A DNA stretch of 7,131 nt. It comes from an uncultured Clostridiaceae bacterium. Lineage in GTDB: Bacteria > Bacillota > Clostridia > Lachnospirales > Lachnospiraceae. Under the pieces are notes generated by a model. That model did not search any database. It was not told the origin of the DNA and saw nothing but the letters and a program-made list of their open reading frames with translations. The stretch is from positions 1-7,131 of the forward strand of contig CATLIJ010000131.1 of the NCBI GenBank assembly GCA_949948825.1, read 5' to 3'. A program made the position numbers and the translations under genes. Shown here one piece after another: positions 6,672 to 7,131 of this stretch (within the stretch, counting starts at the first letter, position 1; every line of letters starts with the position of its first letter).

Positions 6672-6823
6672 GAACTGTTAAAGAATTAATCTTTACATCT
6701 GACTTGTCTAAATCTTCTTATGCCGCGTTGTCGTCAATCGGCGTACCCCAGTACGCCTCATTCCTCCGCCTTGCATAAAAAGATTTATCCAGCGTCATAT
6801 GCAAAGTTAATTCTTAACAGTTC
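6672..6823. mobile_element. Nested 152-bp MITE-like palindromic element
   Basis: The ends are inverted repeats: GAACTGTTAAAGAATTAA on the left and, read from the other strand on the right, GAACTGTTAAGAATTAA, differing by one extra A. Similarity between the arms continues inward (for example TAAATCTTCTTATGC on the left against TAAATCTTTTTATGC on the right). It ends in a perfect central hairpin GGCGTAC-CCCA-GTACGCC (6740-6757). Almost the whole unit can therefore fold back on itself. It encodes no transposase, so mobility would need one supplied elsewhere. It is flanked by CTAAG direct repeats and interrupts one arm of the outer palindrome. Only short frames (26-35 codons) occur inside, without ribosome binding sites. 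Confidence 0.7.
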
Positions 6824-6828
6824 CTAAG
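6824..6828. repeat. Right direct repeat (target-site duplication candidate) of the nested element
   Basis: CTAAG matches 6667-6671. Deleting the nested element with one copy joins the flanks as GTACTAAGGCGCC, which completes the outer hairpin stem. Confidence 0.6.
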
Positions 6829-6898
6829 GCGCCAAAATACAGCGCCTAAGTGCCGACGTAGAAAGAGGGTCTCCAGGCGTTTCCCTTCTCTCCCAAGC

Positions 6899-7131
6899 TA
6901 CTTTATTGGCATAAATTATATATTTTCAACCATTGAGGAGATGGGTATAAAAAGCATAAAAACTTAAAAACCTAAAAGCCAAAATTTTTCTCAAGATATT
7001 TTTATACAATCTATGCCAACGATTCCCAACATAAAAACAGCCAGTCCAATATTGCTATTCACTTAAAGAACAATTCACCTAAAGAATGCCAGAAAAGCAG
7101 CAAGAGAAGAATGAGAGAAGGTTGGAAGACC
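6899..7131. other. AT-rich intergenic region, no supported gene
   Basis: I find no coding region of meaningful length on either strand. Weak promoter-like pairs occur on both strands: plus TTTTCA (6923-6928), 17 nt, TATAAA (6946-6951); minus TTGGGA (7024-7029), 17 nt, TATAAA (7001-7006). Such matches are expected by chance in AT-rich DNA. A short frame on the plus strand opens at ATG 7086 and runs off the right edge (MPEKQQEKNERRLED), but it has no ribosome binding site and only 15 codons, so it is not called. Confidence 0.5.
7057..7086. repeat. Short tandem direct repeat
   Basis: ATTCACTTAAAGAA (7057-7070) is repeated as ATTCACCTAAAGAA (7073-7086), one mismatch in 14, with a 16-nt period. 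It could be a paired protein-binding site in an intergenic region or a chance duplication; nothing else in the window uses the same word. Confidence 0.5.

Larger units (their letters stand above)
6606..6898. repeat. Outer palindromic (foldback) repeat element, interrupted by a nested element
   Basis: The outermost 30 bases form inverted repeats, 6606-6635 against 6869-6898, matching at 29 of 30 positions (both read GCTTGGGAGAGAAGGG at their outer ends except one G/A at position 17). Further inward, TTTCTACGT (6651-6659) pairs with ACGTAGAAA (6856-6864). The left arm has about 11 extra bases between these two blocks. After removing the nested element the unit is about 136 bp, noncoding, and would fold into a single long hairpin with a 9-nt loop (6833-6841). 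I see no target-site duplication at its outer ends. It resembles a MITE- or REP-type intergenic repeat; copy number cannot be judged from one window. Confidence 0.8.

Noticed and set aside
6718..6798. A 26-codon minus-strand frame in the inner repeat (MTLDKSFYARRRNEAYWGTP...), plus a 35-codon plus-strand frame from 6720
   Set aside because: Both lie within the foldback repeat and have no ribosome binding site. Opposed open frames are expected by-products of a palindromic sequence.
7086..7131. Start of a rightward gene at ATG 7086
   Set aside because: Only 15 codons are visible and there is no ribosome binding site; this cannot be told from chance.
1..7131. CRISPR arrays, tRNA or rRNA genes, transposase genes, regulators (two-component or TetR/MarR type)
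   Set aside because: I looked for regular spaced repeats, cloverleaf-like patterns, DDE transposase motifs and helix-turn-helix or histidine-kinase genes and saw none in the window.

Overview
The window looks like a chromosomal segment of a Bacillota/Clostridia bacterium, most likely Lachnospiraceae-like. Reasons: roughly balanced base composition, strong AGGAGG-type ribosome binding sites, tightly packed co-directional genes, a membrane-anchored (not lipoprotein) efflux adaptor, and separate ATPase and permease genes of the YknXYZ/MacAB type. The genus cannot be fixed from the sequence alone. All recognisable genes lie on the minus strand, so the operon reads from right to left.

Positions about 6301 down to 1709 encode a complete MacAB/YknXYZ-like ABC export system. 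In transcription order these are a membrane-anchored HlyD/MacA-family adaptor (5000-6301), a MacB-class ATPase (4138-4986), and two tandem FtsX/MacB-type permeases of identical length (2933-4144 and 1709-2920; 403 aa each, gap-free, about 77% identical by hand count). Gaps are 13 nt, -7 nt (overlap) and 12 nt, so the four genes almost certainly form one transcript. ATP hydrolysis by the ATPase would drive the two permeases, probably as a heterodimer, with the adaptor guiding substrate outside the membrane. The substrate is unknown; antimicrobial peptides, macrolides or lipid-like compounds are the usual family candidates.

Downstream, after a 47-nt gap with no visible terminator, is a 147-aa protein (1218-1661) whose ends resemble a beta-grasp (MoaD/ubiquitin-like) fold. 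One base further on begins a large gene running off the left edge (1216 to 1), which resembles the DUF5724/DUF4132 (E. coli YehI/MolR-like) family. These two may share the transporter transcript.

Upstream of the adaptor (6302-6600) is a G-rich leader with two promoter-like sequences: a near-consensus extended -10 promoter, and a second one whose -35/-10 spacer contains a run of nine G, a candidate for length-variable (phase-variable) expression. Farther right (6606-6898) is a pair of nested foldback repeats: a 152-bp palindromic element flanked by 5-bp direct repeats has inserted into the arm of an older ~136-bp palindrome. Removing the insert restores a continuous hairpin. The last ~230 bases are AT-rich and hold no gene that can be supported.
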